DNA of 36,896 bases, from positions 1-36,896 of the forward strand of contig JAAEMP010000316.1 in the NCBI GenBank assembly GCA_024225445.1, in the 5' to 3' direction. Position 1 is the stretch's first letter; each line of letters begins with the position of its first letter. Shown here piece after piece: positions 17,381-27,145 of the stretch. Under the pieces are notes generated by a model that ran no database searches, had not been told where the DNA came from, and worked only from the letters and a program-made list of their open reading frames with translations. The translations under genes and the position numbers were made by a program. The stretch comes from Hyphomicrobiales bacterium (GTDB lineage: Bacteria; Pseudomonadota; Alphaproteobacteria; Rhizobiales; Rhizobiaceae).

Positions 17381-18708
17381 CAGCGTGTCCCTAACATAAC
17401 ACGGGCAATCAGCGCCAGGACAATACCCGGCAGTATTTTGACCAGCGGCCCCAGTGGATCACTCCACAGTGATGGCACGCCAAATGTTGCCGAAACAAGA
17501 TAAAAAATACTGATAACCACCATAGCCCAACAGGAAATCCCCGCAAATTTTCGAACCAGCAGACCTCCGGCAATGAATATGTCCACCATTGACCAGAGAA
17601 CTACACTAGAGGTTGCAAGCGGATGAGACCAGCCGACATCTTCGAGGGTTTGTGCAGCCGCATCGATCTGCAGCAGGCCAATAATTCCGGATGCAAACCA
17701 GAAAAAAAACAACACCAGGATAACCAGTGGCATCAACATCAACATGCGCGCAGAAAGCCTGTCCTCAACTGTTGCAGGTATTTTGCCCAGCGTCTGACGC
17801 AATGTGGAAAGACTAGATCCTTCCAGCTCTTTCCACTTTTCCGGATTCCCCGATATTCCATCCTTCAGCACTTGGACAGCAGAACTTCTGAGCGGTGATC
17901 TCCATCCCAAAAAACCCAAAACATCAGCAACCGTACTGGAGACCGATAAAAACCAGTCCGGCAAAACAATCTCTAGCCTTGATGGAGAAAATCCAAGCCA
18001 TAGGCGCATCGCCGCGATGACCTCTCGAAGCTCATGCGGATTGTCCTCGACCAGATCACATTCAGTTCCGGGTGGAATTTTGCCCCGAATTGCCATGGAG
18101 ACCGCATTGACCACATCATCGATAAAAACAGTTTGTATAGATGCATTTGCACAGGCAAGCGGTTGCAGCAACGGGAAAGCCGCCAGCGTTCTTAAAAAGG
18201 TGCTGCCACCATAAGCCGTTGGTGCCAAAACCAATCCCGGGCGGAATATCCAATGGTTGATTCCTGCTTTTCTGATGCATCCATCCCCAAAAGCCTTGGT
18301 CCGCATAAAAGCTGTCGATGCCTGTTCTCGCGCTCCGGCTGCCGATATCTGCACAAGGCTGGTATTCGTTTGCTCACATGCGTCAGCCAGCGCCTTGATC
18401 GCATGGTGGTGAACATAGGCAATATCATCTTCTGCACTTTGCTGAAGTACACCTGCGCAATTCACAACAAATTCAATACCTTCAAGAATCAGAACCCACG
18501 CATTTTTATCAGCAAGGTCGACCAGATCTTCTATCACCCACTCGATCTGCGGCAGCACAGTCATTGCAGTTTTCAGATTACGGCCAAGACCGGTTACCAG
18601 ATATCCCTCGTCAACCAGATGCCGGGAGACAGCAGAGCCAATCAGTCCATAAGCACCGACAACAAGAACACGGTTCCCAGGCATTTCTTCTACCAAGCCA
18701 CCCACCAA
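17380..18708 (-). CDS. NAD(P)-binding SDR fused to a DoxX-like membrane domain
   Basis: 442 residues. The N-terminal part is an atypical short-chain dehydrogenase/epimerase: the nucleotide-binding loop VLVVGAYGLIGSAV is at about 14-27, VNCAGVLQ follows, and the usual Tyr-x-x-x-Lys appears changed to a segment near FMRTKAFGD. The C-terminal 120 residues have four hydrophobic helices of the DoxX/DUF4166-neighbour type (FASGIIGLL, SSVVLWSMVDIFIAGGLLV). Such fusions occur next to DUF2269 genes, as here. The substrate is unknown. The frame begins at TTG 18708; ATG 18684 gives a more typical start just before the Rossmann strand. Confidence 0.8.
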   Translation of the reverse strand: MVGGLVEEMPGNRVLVVGAYGLIGSAVSRHLVDEGYLVTGLGRNLKTAMTVLPQIEWVIEDLVDLADKNAWVLILEGIEFVVNCAGVLQQSAEDDIAYVHHHAIKALADACEQTNTSLVQISAAGAREQASTAFMRTKAFGDGCIRKAGINHWIFRPGLVLAPTAYGGSTFLRTLAAFPLLQPLACANASIQTVFIDDVVNAVSMAIRGKIPPGTECDLVEDNPHELREVIAAMRLWLGFSPSRLEIVLPDWFLSVSSTVADVLGFLGWRSPLRSSAVQVLKDGISGNPEKWKELEGSSLSTLRQTLGKIPATVEDRLSARMLMLMPLVILVLFFFWFASGIIGLLQIDAAAQTLEDVGWSHPLATSSVVLWSMVDIFIAGGLLVRKFAGISCWAMVVISIFYLVSATFGVPSLWSDPLGPLVKILPGIVLALIARVMLGTR

Positions 18709-18820
18709 ACTCTCCCACTGGTTGTTGTATGAAATTTACCAGCCATTTACGACATTTACATCATGAATATGGGGGGTTCCACGCTGTTTTTGGAAAAAAC
18801 AACTCCTGTCAGGTTCGATT

Positions 18821-19522
18821 TCAACACTCTTTGTAGTTGTTGCGAACACATTCACGGGCAAGTTCTTTTGCTTCCTCGATTTGGGTAAAAGTCATATTCT
18901 TGGCAAATTTGGCTCTTGTCTCAGCCGCCCCAACATCTCCGCGGTTTGCAACAACATCCATCCACATATAGGCGGAAACCCAGTTCTGCTTGACACCGTG
19001 CCCGTTGGCATACATGACGCCCAGATTATACTGCGAATCTAAGTCACCTTGTTTTGCCGCAAGAAGATACCAGTTGAAAGCAGCTTCAAAATCAGGATGA
19101 ACACCCTTGCCGTGATAATACATCTCACCCAGGTTGTTTTGGGCAGATGCATTGCCCTGTTCTGCCGAAAGGATGAGCCATTTGACTGCGGAGTCATAGT
19201 CCAGAGGCACTCCTATTCCCTCACGATACATAATACCAACTTTTAGTTGTGAATCCGGATTTCCCTGACCCGCAGCCAACAGGTGCCATCTGAAAATTTC
19301 CAGTTGATATTGAAAATCATCATGATCAATCTGATGTTTCACCAACAGTTGATGAATTTTGTATGTATTGGCATCACCAGATTCTGGTCGTGTCCAGTTC
19401 TGAGCGCTCGCCAAATCTGTATTATTGCCAGAACTCCTGGCTTCGTCAGAAATGGTAAAGCTGGTTAAGACCATGCCTGAACCGATCAAACAATAAATTA
19501 GTAGAAAATGCCGTTGTTTCAT
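18821..19522 (-). CDS. Secreted Sel1-repeat (TPR-like) protein
   Basis: 233 residues. ATG 19522 starts a signal peptide (MKQRHFLLIYCLIGSGMVL), which is why I do not use the longer upstream frame. Three to four Sel1 repeats follow, with the typical pattern of A/G-rich helices and Y-x-x-G-x-G-V (GIMYREGIGV, GEMYYHGKGV, GVMYANGHGV). Sel1 proteins are protein-protein adaptors, often periplasmic and linked to envelope functions. The last repeat ends in AYMWMDVVANRG and a short helix. The gene lies in the accessory block after truB, same strand. Confidence 0.85.
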   Translation of the reverse strand: MKQRHFLLIYCLIGSGMVLTSFTISDEARSSGNNTDLASAQNWTRPESGDANTYKIHQLLVKHQIDHDDFQYQLEIFRWHLLAAGQGNPDSQLKVGIMYREGIGVPLDYDSAVKWLILSAEQGNASAQNNLGEMYYHGKGVHPDFEAAFNWYLLAAKQGDLDSQYNLGVMYANGHGVKQNWVSAYMWMDVVANRGDVGAAETRAKFAKNMTFTQIEEAKELARECVRNNYKEC

Positions 19523-19596
19523 TGACAAAACTTCTGCAGGAAATATCCAGATGATCATAGCAGAACTTTGTCCGATTGCTAATTGCACCAAATGCT

Positions 19597-19621
19597 GTTG
19601 AGGTTTGCAAGATACCTCAAC
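19597..19621. other. Hairpin between truB and the Sel1 gene
   Basis: GTTGAGGT (19597-19604) and ACCTCAAC (19614-19621) form a perfect 8-bp stem with a 9-base loop. No T-run follows on either strand, so it is not a classic terminator, but its place about 70 bases past the truB stop suits a transcript 3' end or processing site. Confidence 0.35.
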
Positions 19622-19691
19622 AAGAATCGGAAATTTGCATAGACGGTTTTGATAATATTTGCACACGCCCAGGCAACAAATACGACACGCT

Positions 19692-20618
19692 TTAAGCCAG
19701 TGAAACCTTGAAGACCCTTTTTGGATAAAAAGACCCCTTATCGACATTACCGATGGCGATCAACTCTGCTCCACTGATTGCACGGGCTTCTTCAGCAAAA
19801 GTGATGGCGTCGCGGCCTCGCAACAATACCGGATTGCCGGCACGTAATCTGATCACCTGTTGCTTGTCGATTACTACTTCGGGCAATTCATCCAGCGCAA
19901 CACCGGTTGCCAGAACTTCTCCGTCAAGAGCGTCCAGATCGTCTTCCATTTCAATCAGTTCATCCAGTTTGACAAAATCTTCTTCATTGAAAGGCTCAAC
20001 AGCGGTCCGGCGCAATTCGCAAATGTGCCCGAAACAGCCAAGATCACGTCCCATATCGCGGGCAAGAGCCCGCACATAGGTTCCTTTACCGCAATTGATT
20101 TCAAAAATGCAGGTCTCTTCATCCCGAATTTCGACCAGATCAAACGAATGAACAATAACATTACGAGGCTCAATAATCACATCTTCTCCAGCCCGAGCCC
20201 GTTTATAGGCCCTTTCACCGTCAATTTTGACTGCAGAATATGCCGGAGGTATCTGTTCGATCTCACCGGTAAATTTGAGCAACAACGCCCTGATTGCAAC
20301 TTCCTGCGGCCGTTCAGCAGAAGAATCTGTTATTTCACCTTCCAGATCATCCGTATTGGTTTCCGCACCCCACCTGATGGCAAATCTGTAGGTCTTGGCT
20401 CCATCCATAACGTAGGGAACAGTCTTCGTTGCTTCACCAAGTGCGATCGGCAACATGCCTGAGGCCAGCGGGTCAAGCGTTCCCGCATGGCCGGCTTTTG
20501 CTGCTTTGTAGAGCCATTTGACTTTCGAGACACACTGTGTCGAACCAATGCCAACAGGCTTGTCCAATACTACCCAGCCCGATATCGAACGGCCTTTTTT
20601 CTTACGATGACGAGCCAT
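19692..20618 (-). CDS. truB: tRNA pseudouridine(55) synthase
   Basis: 308 residues; converts U55 in the T-loop of tRNAs to pseudouridine. The catalytic Asp49 is in [15 protein letters not shown], and other family strings are [19 protein letters not shown] and [14 protein letters not shown]. The N-terminus [15 protein letters not shown] is standard. ATG 20618 lies two bases after the rbfA stop, with the binding site GAGGAA inside the last rbfA codons, so the genes are translationally linked. It is the last gene of the rimP-nusA-infB operon. Confidence 0.97.
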   Translation of the reverse strand: MARHRKKKGRSISGWVVLDKPVGIGSTQCVSKVKWLYKAAKAGHAGTLDPLASGMLPIALGEATKTVPYVMDGAKTYRFAIRWGAETNTDDLEGEITDSSAERPQEVAIRALLLKFTGEIEQIPPAYSAVKIDGERAYKRARAGEDVIIEPRNVIVHSFDLVEIRDEETCIFEINCGKGTYVRALARDMGRDLGCFGHICELRRTAVEPFNEEDFVKLDELIEMEDDLDALDGEVLATGVALDELPEVVIDKQQVIRLRAGNPVLLRGRDAITFAEEARAISGAELIAIGNVDKGSFYPKRVFKVSLA

Positions 20619-20620
20619 TG

Positions 20621-21031
20621 TTATTCCTCGGAAATATTGTCCCGGGCCAAATCTCGAGACACATCAGGCGTTTTCAGCAATTGATCAATTTTTTCATAAT
20701 TATCAAAACTGGTATCAAGCTGAAAATACACGGAAGGCATATATTTCATTTGCCGCAAAGCCGGGGTCAGGCGGCCGCGAACAAACTTTGCGTTGGCGTT
20801 TAACGCCTTGATCACTGGTGCCGCATTCTTCTCCCCCAAAGGAGATATGAAAGCAGTTGCTTTCCTCAGATCTGGCGACATTGAAACTTCAGAAACCGAA
20901 AGTACGGTTTTCTCCAGCAACGGATCGGGTATATCGCCGCGTTGCAACAATTGGGTGAGCGCATGTCGAACCATTTCACCAACTCGCAACTGGCGCTGGG
21001 AAGGCAATTTGCCATTATGGTTCTTACTCAT
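20621..21031 (-). CDS. rbfA: Ribosome-binding factor A
   Basis: 136 residues with a type II KH-like fold; helps 16S rRNA maturation and 30S assembly, and is needed for growth in the cold. Supporting strings are [43 protein letters not shown] and [23 protein letters not shown]. It lies in the conserved order infB-rbfA-truB, with a 164-base gap after infB. Confidence 0.96.
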   Translation of the reverse strand: MSKNHNGKLPSQRQLRVGEMVRHALTQLLQRGDIPDPLLEKTVLSVSEVSMSPDLRKATAFISPLGEKNAAPVIKALNANAKFVRGRLTPALRQMKYMPSVYFQLDTSFDNYEKIDQLLKTPDVSRDLARDNISEE

Positions 21032-21155
21032 GATGCGTCTTTCAATTTCATTATTTCAAAACATTATGTACCAAATGAAAACGATAATAGCCGCTCGAGT
21101 TCTCTGCAGCTAGGAGCCCGTATTCTTCCAGTATCAAGATTTGATATCAATTTGA

Positions 21156-21172
21156 GTTTTAGCGGCTAAAAC
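21156..21172. other. Short perfect hairpin in the infB-rbfA gap
   Basis: GTTTTAG (21156-21162) and CTAAAAC (21166-21172) form a 7-bp stem with a 3-base loop about 25 bases past the infB stop. It may stabilise or define an mRNA end. No T-run follows, so readthrough into rbfA is expected. Confidence 0.3.
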
Positions 21173-21195
21173 AGATTTCGAGAATGGTTCCTGGC

Positions 21196-23757
21196 CTACA
21201 AAGAGCGTTCAATCTCTTCAACACGGAAACATTCGATCACATCACCCTTGCGCATGTCCTGATAGTTTTCAAATGCCATACCGCATTCCTGACCACTGGT
21301 TACTTCACTAACCTCGTCCTTGAATCGCTTTAGTGTTGAAAGCATGCCTTCATGTATGACCACATTATCCCGCAACAAACGAACACCAATTCCGCGTTCA
21401 ACTCTGCCTTCGGTAATCATACAACCCGCAACTCTGCCAATTTTGGAAACGTTGAATACCTCGAGAATTTCCGCATATCCAAGGAATGTCTCTCGGCGCT
21501 CGGGTGCCAGCATTCCCGACAGAACCCCTTTGATATCATCTACAAGGTCATAAATGATGGAATAATACCGAATTTCAATACCTTCGATCTCTGCGGCATC
21601 ACGCGCCTGTCTGTTTGCACGCACATTAAAAGCCAGAATAGGCGCATTGGACGCTGCGGCAAGCGCCACATCTGATTCAGTCACGGCCCCCACCGCTGAA
21701 TGAACAACGCGTGCAGCTACTTCCTCAGTAGCAAGTTTATCCAGGGCTCCACAAATTGCCTCAACTGAACCCTGAACATCGCCCTTGACTACAACTGCAG
21801 CTTCGTCCAATTCACTGGATTGCAATTGCGACATCATTTGTTCAAGCGATCCGCGAGACCCTGCCTGGCTTGCCGCAACTTTGTCGCGGGCAATGCGATA
21901 TCTGTTTCCAGATATTTCGCGAGCCCGCGCTTCACTATCAACAACTCCGACACGATCACCGGCAGCAGGTGTATTATTCAGCCCCAGAACTTCAACCGGA
22001 ACCGACGGCAGGGCTTCAGCCAATTTCCTGCCCTGATCATCAAACAATGCACGTACCCTGCCCCATTCATCGCCCGCGATAATTATATCACCAACCCGCA
22101 AGGTACCCCGCTGGATCAGCACGGTTGCAACTGGCCCGCGACCCTTGTCAAGTTCTGCCTCAATAACAATTCCTTCAGCCGGTCGGTCCGGATTGGCTTT
22201 CAATTCAAGCAGTTCTGCCTGAAGTAGGATCACCTCAAGAAGCTTGTCAATATTGGTACCCTTAAGAGCGGATACTTCAACCTCCAGTATTTCACCGCCC
22301 ATGCTCTCAACAAAAACTTCATGTTGCAGCAGTTCATTGCGTACCCGTGATGGATCAACATCCGGCTTGTCCATTTTGTTGATTGCAACGATAATCGGAA
22401 CATCAGCCGCTTTCGCATGATTTATCGATTCAATTGTTTGCGGCATGACACCATCATCTGCCGCAACGACAAGAATTGCAATATCAGTAGCCTGTGCTCC
22501 TCTGGCACGCATTGCAGTAAAAGCCGCATGGCCAGGCGTATCGATAAATGATATTTTCTGCCCGTCTTTCTCAATCTGATAAGCACCAATGTGCTGGGTA
22601 ATTCCCCCAGCCTCTCCTTCAACAACATTGGCACTACGAATGGAATCCAGCAGTGATGTCTTGCCATGGTCAACATGACCCATAATAGTTACAACCGGTG
22701 GTCGCGGCTGCAAATCAGACTCTTCATCAGGCGCATCAAAAATTCCCTCTTCGATATCTGATTCTGTAATCCGTCTTACTGAATGGCCAAATTCTTCCGC
22801 AATCAGTTCAGCTGTATCCGCATCAACAATATCTGAATGGGTCAACATCTGCCCTTGCTTCATCATAAATTTGACAACATCAACACCGCGTTCGGACATG
22901 CGTTGAGCAAGTTCCTGAATTGTAATCGTTTCAGGAAGTATTACTTCGCGCGAGATTTTTTCCCGTGGTCCGGATTGCTGGCTGGCCGCACGTTTGGCTT
23001 TTTCCTGCCTTCTGCGTAATGCAGCAAGCGACGGTCCCCGTTTACCTCGGTCTTCGTCGAGTGCATTTGAAAGCGTCAATTTGGTTCGACGTCGATCTTC
23101 ACCACTTTTTGGCTTTGCTGGCCTGACGGTTTCCTCAGTTTTTTTGCGTTCAAAAGGTTTAAGAGCTTTGGTTTTCTTCTCGGAACCAAGAGCGGCAGCA
23201 GTTTTGGCGGGAATCTCATCAGGCAATATCGCTTCAGGTTCCATTACATCCGATTTGGGGGCAACCCGTGCCTCATCTTCAAATTTGATTTGTTCTGCCG
23301 CCTCTTTCTCAGCTTGAAGTTTTGCCTCTTCCTCGCGTTCCTTGAGTAATTTGATTTCGCGTTCTTTATCGCGTTCCGCCTCCTCTTCCTTGCGTTTCTT
23401 GTTGTCAATTTCCTGGATTTCAGCTTGTTGCAGTGCACGTCGACGTGCGTCAAGTTCACTGGCAGACAGGCCACCAAGTGTTGAAGCTGCCGAAGCCGGA
23501 ACGGCGGGCTCAGTTTTCGCAGGAGTGCTAGATGGCGCGGTTGCAGGCGTTGGCGTACCGGATGTCCGCTTGAGAACAACGGTCGGTTTCGCTTCTCCAG
23601 GCAAAGTAATACGACGCTTGCGCGTCTCCACCACCACGGATTTGCTACGACCGTGAGAGAAATTTTGGCGAACTGTACCCTGCGAGACGCCTGAGCTTTT
23701 CAAAGTCAGTGTCTTTTTCGGGCGACTTTCTGTTTTTTTGTCTTCACCGTCACTCAT
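21196..23757 (-). CDS. infB: Translation initiation factor IF-2
   Basis: 853 residues from ATG 23757; GTPase that brings initiator tRNA to the 30S subunit. A long, low-complexity, charged N-terminal region (Lys/Glu/Ala-rich, about 100-200) is followed by an IF2_N module ([25 protein letters not shown]). The GTPase comes next, with G1 [10 protein letters not shown]3 DTPGH and G4 NKMD. The C-terminal domains have [10 protein letters not shown] and the ending [21 protein letters not shown]. The frame extends 13 codons upstream of 23757, but the family opening MSDGEDKK favours the later ATG. Confidence 0.97.
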   Translation of the reverse strand: MSDGEDKKTESRPKKTLTLKSSGVSQGTVRQNFSHGRSKSVVVETRKRRITLPGEAKPTVVLKRTSGTPTPATAPSSTPAKTEPAVPASAASTLGGLSASELDARRRALQQAEIQEIDNKKRKEEEAERDKEREIKLLKEREEEAKLQAEKEAAEQIKFEDEARVAPKSDVMEPEAILPDEIPAKTAAALGSEKKTKALKPFERKKTEETVRPAKPKSGEDRRRTKLTLSNALDEDRGKRGPSLAALRRRQEKAKRAASQQSGPREKISREVILPETITIQELAQRMSERGVDVVKFMMKQGQMLTHSDIVDADTAELIAEEFGHSVRRITESDIEEGIFDAPDEESDLQPRPPVVTIMGHVDHGKTSLLDSIRSANVVEGEAGGITQHIGAYQIEKDGQKISFIDTPGHAAFTAMRARGAQATDIAILVVAADDGVMPQTIESINHAKAADVPIIVAINKMDKPDVDPSRVRNELLQHEVFVESMGGEILEVEVSALKGTNIDKLLEVILLQAELLELKANPDRPAEGIVIEAELDKGRGPVATVLIQRGTLRVGDIIIAGDEWGRVRALFDDQGRKLAEALPSVPVEVLGLNNTPAAGDRVGVVDSEARAREISGNRYRIARDKVAASQAGSRGSLEQMMSQLQSSELDEAAVVVKGDVQGSVEAICGALDKLATEEVAARVVHSAVGAVTESDVALAAASNAPILAFNVRANRQARDAAEIEGIEIRYYSIIYDLVDDIKGVLSGMLAPERRETFLGYAEILEVFNVSKIGRVAGCMITEGRVERGIGVRLLRDNVVIHEGMLSTLKRFKDEVSEVTSGQECGMAFENYQDMRKGDVIECFRVEEIERSL

Positions 23758-23886
23758 ACTTAACCAATTCCTAGTTGTCTGCAAACCTGTCAACAAGCTT
23801 GCCGGTGCTTTTTGGACCTTTAGGCGGGGAAAATCCAGCCCCTGATCCAGTTTTTTTACATTCCTGCAAGAAGTTTGATATCTTTG

Positions 23887-24552
23887 TTAACCGCAATAGT
23901 TATCAAGTCTTCTGATTTGCATTTTCAAGCTGCTGGTTGCGCCACCCCTGGTGAGGGCGACATGAACCAAATTACTCATTCCAAGAGCCGCATCCAGTGT
24001 TGCCGAATCAAACCTGGAAAAAGCCTGCGGCAAACCTTTCTCATAGCCACCTGCCAACTGACCGGCAACAAGCGCTGATTTTATCTTTCCTGCTCCATCT
24101 TCCCTTCCATCACGGGCATGAAACAAAACCCGGATTTCACCTTTCCGTGCCAAAGATTCGACCTTTGAAAATCCCGTTACTACGGTTCCGGATTTTTTCG
24201 CAATCGATAATCCATTCCGAATACTGTCAATCAACAATTCTTCGATAATCTGGTAAATATTACTGCTAACATTTACTTTTTGCTTAAAACCTGCCGCAAA
24301 CATTTTTCGTTCATAGGCTTTTTGGACAGCTTGTTTACAATTTGTCACCCACACTCCTCTACCGGGGAGTTTGCCTTTAATATCCGGGATGACCGTTTGA
24401 TCCGGTCCAATTACAAATCGGATCAATTCGTCCTTGCTACCATTCTGTCGGGTCACAATGCAGGTTCTTGTTTGCTCCTTTTTCACTTTTTTTCCAGACT
24501 GCCCAACGGTTAATTCGCTGGCATCAACCCTCGCTTGATGCTTCCTGTTCAT
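23887..24552 (-). CDS. ylxR: YlxR-type RNA-binding protein with C-terminal extension
   Basis: 221 residues. The N-terminal domain (about 25-100) is YlxR/DUF448, with RTCIVTRQ, LIRFVIGPD and LPGRGVWVT. The second half (about 105-200), with NGLSIAKKSGTVVTGFSKVES, looks like an L7Ae-type RNA-binding domain, the usual form in alphaproteobacteria. It probably binds RNA and acts with the translation/transcription operon; the exact role is unsettled. Its start overlaps the end of nusA by 29 bases, so it is coupled to nusA. Confidence 0.9.
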   Translation of the reverse strand: MNRKHQARVDASELTVGQSGKKVKKEQTRTCIVTRQNGSKDELIRFVIGPDQTVIPDIKGKLPGRGVWVTNCKQAVQKAYERKMFAAGFKQKVNVSSNIYQIIEELLIDSIRNGLSIAKKSGTVVTGFSKVESLARKGEIRVLFHARDGREDGAGKIKSALVAGQLAGGYEKGLPQAFSRFDSATLDAALGMSNLVHVALTRGGATSSLKMQIRRLDNYCG

Positions 24553-26182
24553 CTATTGCCACGACATTCACTACAGCTTCACTCTCAACCGGCAATTCAC
24601 TTTCCGGGCCTTCTTCAACAGGTGGAGCCAAATCCTCTTCAGTTACCCAGCCCGCATTTAATCGAGCAGCCATGACCATGGATTCTGCATCAATTCTCGA
24701 CAGGCCAAATGTTTCAAGTACTCCATCAAAATGCGTCGTTTCACCATCTTTGCGCTCATTCCATCCGACCAGATCATCTGCAGCACAACCGGCAAAATCT
24801 TCAACGGTTTTGATCCCATCTTTACCTAGAGCAACCATCATCGCAGTGGTAACACCGACTATCTCGCGCAACTCGTCGCTGACACCCAGGGCTTTGCGTT
24901 CGTCATCCAGAGCAGTTTCCTGACGCTCCAGAAATTCACGAGCCCGGGCTTGCAACTCTTCTGCCGTTTCATCATCAAAGCCCTCAATTGAGGCGATCTC
25001 AAGCATGTCTACATAGGCAACTTCCTCAACCGATGAAAAACCTTCCGATGCAAGCAATTGTGCAACCATTTCATCGACGTTAAGAGCATCCACGAATTTG
25101 GTTGTATTTTGTGTGAACTCGACCTGGCGTCTTTCGCTTTCTTCCTGCTCGGTCATGATATCGATATCCCAACCGGTAAGCTGGGAAGCCAGACGAACAT
25201 TTTGTCCTCTTCGACCGATCGCCAGCGACAATTGATCGTCGGGTACAACTACATCAATGCGCTCAGCCTCTTCATCAAGCACAACCTTGGCAACTACTGC
25301 GGGTTGAAGAGCATTGACAATAAAGCTGGCGGGTTCCGGTGACCAGGGAATAATATCGATTTTTTCACCCTGTAACTCGCCCACAACGGCCTGAACCCGA
25401 CTGCCACGCATTCCAACACATGCCCCAACAGGATCAATTGAGGAATCATTGGATATAACAGCAATTTTTGCGCGCGATCCGGCATCACGGGCAACTGATT
25501 TGATTTCAATTACCCCATCATAAATTTCAGGCACTTCCATGGTGAACAATTTTGCCATAAATTCAGGATGCGTACGCGAAAGAAAAATTTGTGGTCCACG
25601 CTGTTCTCTGCGCACATCATAAATAAATGCCCGGACCCGGTCGCCATAACGAAAATTTTCGCGTGGAATGGTCTCATCCCGGCGAATGATTGCCTCGCCG
25701 CGGCCGAGGTCCACAACAACATTGCCATACTCGACGCGTTTTACAGATCCGTTGATTACCTCTCCAATTCTGTCCTTGAACTCGTCATATTGCTGATCAC
25801 GTTCAGCTTCACGAACCTTTTGAACAATAACCTGTTTTGCTGACTGGGCTGCAATACGTCCAAATTCCATTGGCGGCAATTGCTCGGATACATAATCACC
25901 CAACTGAACTTCCGGTGATTTATCACGTGCCAATTCAAGTGAGATTTGGATAGTATAGTCTTCCACAACCTCCACAACTTCCAACAAACGCTGCAGCTTG
26001 ATATCACCGCTTTTGGTATCAATATCTACTTTGATATTGGTGTCCTGCCCATATCGCGAACGCGCAGCTTTTTGAATGGCTTCAGCCATGGCCTCAATAA
26101 CAATTTCACGATCAATGGATTTTTCACGCGCAACCGCATCGGCGATTTGTAAAAGCTCAAGTCTGTTGGCACTTACAGCCAT
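24524..26182 (-). CDS. nusA: Transcription elongation/termination factor NusA
   Basis: 552 residues from ATG 26182, preceded by AGGAG at seven bases; the frame extends further up without a better start. The order is the N-terminal RNA polymerase-binding domain (SANRLELLQIADAVAREKSID), S1 (INGSVKRVEYGNVVVDLGRGEAI), two KH domains (VGACVGMRGSRVQAVVGEL; LSLAIGRRGQNVRLASQLTGWDID), and C-terminal helix-hairpin-helix repeats (about 380-520) ending in an acidic tail. It pauses and anti-terminates RNA polymerase, and contacts RNA at boxA/nut-like sites. It sits in the rimP-nusA-ylxR-infB operon. Confidence 0.97.
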   Translation of the reverse strand: MAVSANRLELLQIADAVAREKSIDREIVIEAMAEAIQKAARSRYGQDTNIKVDIDTKSGDIKLQRLLEVVEVVEDYTIQISLELARDKSPEVQLGDYVSEQLPPMEFGRIAAQSAKQVIVQKVREAERDQQYDEFKDRIGEVINGSVKRVEYGNVVVDLGRGEAIIRRDETIPRENFRYGDRVRAFIYDVRREQRGPQIFLSRTHPEFMAKLFTMEVPEIYDGVIEIKSVARDAGSRAKIAVISNDSSIDPVGACVGMRGSRVQAVVGELQGEKIDIIPWSPEPASFIVNALQPAVVAKVVLDEEAERIDVVVPDDQLSLAIGRRGQNVRLASQLTGWDIDIMTEQEESERRQVEFTQNTTKFVDALNVDEMVAQLLASEGFSSVEEVAYVDMLEIASIEGFDDETAEELQARAREFLERQETALDDERKALGVSDELREIVGVTTAMMVALGKDGIKTVEDFAGCAADDLVGWNERKDGETTHFDGVLETFGLSRIDAESMVMAARLNAGWVTEEDLAPPVEEGPESELPVESEAVVNVVAIDEQEASSEG

Positions 26183-26218
26183 ATTTAATCTCCTGACTGT
26201 TTGATTAATTATCGGTCC

Positions 26219-26350
26219 TAAAGCATCTTTGATAAAACATGAATCGTTGAATTTCGATTGTGGCATCCCGGCAACGCTGTACGCAATTCGCCTTGCAGTT
26301 GACCAATTCCAATTTGGTTAAACGATTCATGTTTCATCAAAAGTGCTCTA
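26219..26350. repeat. Palindrome-bounded repeat between rimP and nusA
   Basis: A 33-base arm (26219-26251) matches the reverse complement of 26318-26350 at 28 positions, including ACATGAATCGTT without a mismatch. About 66 bases separate the arms. The unit fills nearly the whole rimP-nusA gap. Its form is that of an intergenic palindromic repeat or small non-autonomous mobile element. In mRNA it would form a long stem-loop just upstream of nusA. Confidence 0.65.
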
Positions 26351-26356
26351 AATATC

Positions 26357-26950
26357 TTAGCCCTGTGTTGTAATTTCACCGTCACTATCCAATCCATTCG
26401 CCTGCCTCAACGCTTTATCACGGCGCAGGGCTTCGCGAATCAATTCATCCGTCAATATCAATTTCACACTTGCCATATCTTCAATACAAATTGTGAAATC
26501 GCGATCTTCATTTTTATTGTCCAACTCTTTTCGAAAGGTAACTTTATTGTCATCAGTTGATAAAATAGTACCCTTGAATCGTTTTCGTCCATTGACCATT
26601 TGCGTGGTTTCCAGCTTGGCAATATGGCCTGCCCAGGTTTCAAAATCCGACAAGCGAACCAGCGGTCGGTCAATCCCCGGAGATGATATTTCCAGATGGT
26701 AATGCCCCTGAACAGGCTCTTCAATATCCAGCAGCGGTGAAAGCGCCCGCGATATTGCTTCACATTCGCTGACATCAATCATCCCATCAGGCCGCTCAGC
26801 CATGATTTGCATGGTCACGCCATTTTGACCTGACAACTGAACACGAACCAGACGAAAACCCAGCGCCTCAATTTCCGGTTCGACAATAGCGGCAATGCGC
26901 GCATCAAGCCCGCTTTCCGTAATGTCTCGTGGATGTTTGCTCTTCGTCAC
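26357..26950 (-). CDS. rimP: Ribosome maturation factor RimP
   Basis: 197 residues, two-domain 30S assembly factor. Family strings are EPEIEALGFRLVRVQLSG, AISRALSPLLDIEEPVQGHYHLEISSPGIDRPL (about 65-98) and a C-terminal Sm-like barrel with KLETTQMVNGRKRFKGTIL. The start is GTG 26950, with GGGAG six bases upstream. It is the first gene of the conserved rimP-nusA-ylxR-infB-rbfA-truB operon and follows a strong terminator of the preceding metK-trmB unit. Confidence 0.95.
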   Translation of the reverse strand: MTKSKHPRDITESGLDARIAAIVEPEIEALGFRLVRVQLSGQNGVTMQIMAERPDGMIDVSECEAISRALSPLLDIEEPVQGHYHLEISSPGIDRPLVRLSDFETWAGHIAKLETTQMVNGRKRFKGTILSTDDNKVTFRKELDNKNEDRDFTICIEDMASVKLILTDELIREALRRDKALRQANGLDSDGEITTQG

Positions 26951-27035
26951 TCAAGGCTCCCGGCAAAAATTTTCTCCCTCTTTCGCTTTTTCCAACCGAT
27001 AAACCCCACAAAAGCTTGATGGCATATTCCGGCAA

Positions 27036-27068
27036 TAAAAAAGAGCGGGTGCCTTCCGGACCCACTCT
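27036..27068 (-). terminator. Intrinsic terminator after trmB
   Basis: AGAGCGGGT (27042-27050) and ACCCACTCT (27060-27068) pair with one mismatch around a 9-base loop. On the minus strand six T follow (27041-27036). It ends the metK-trmB transcript, about 80 bases past the trmB stop, before rimP. Confidence 0.88.
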
Positions 27069-27145
27069 CGCGAACATTTCGGAGAATTTGGACAACATAT
27101 AACTGCGAATGATCAATAATGCAAGTATATTCGAACTGAAGAAGA

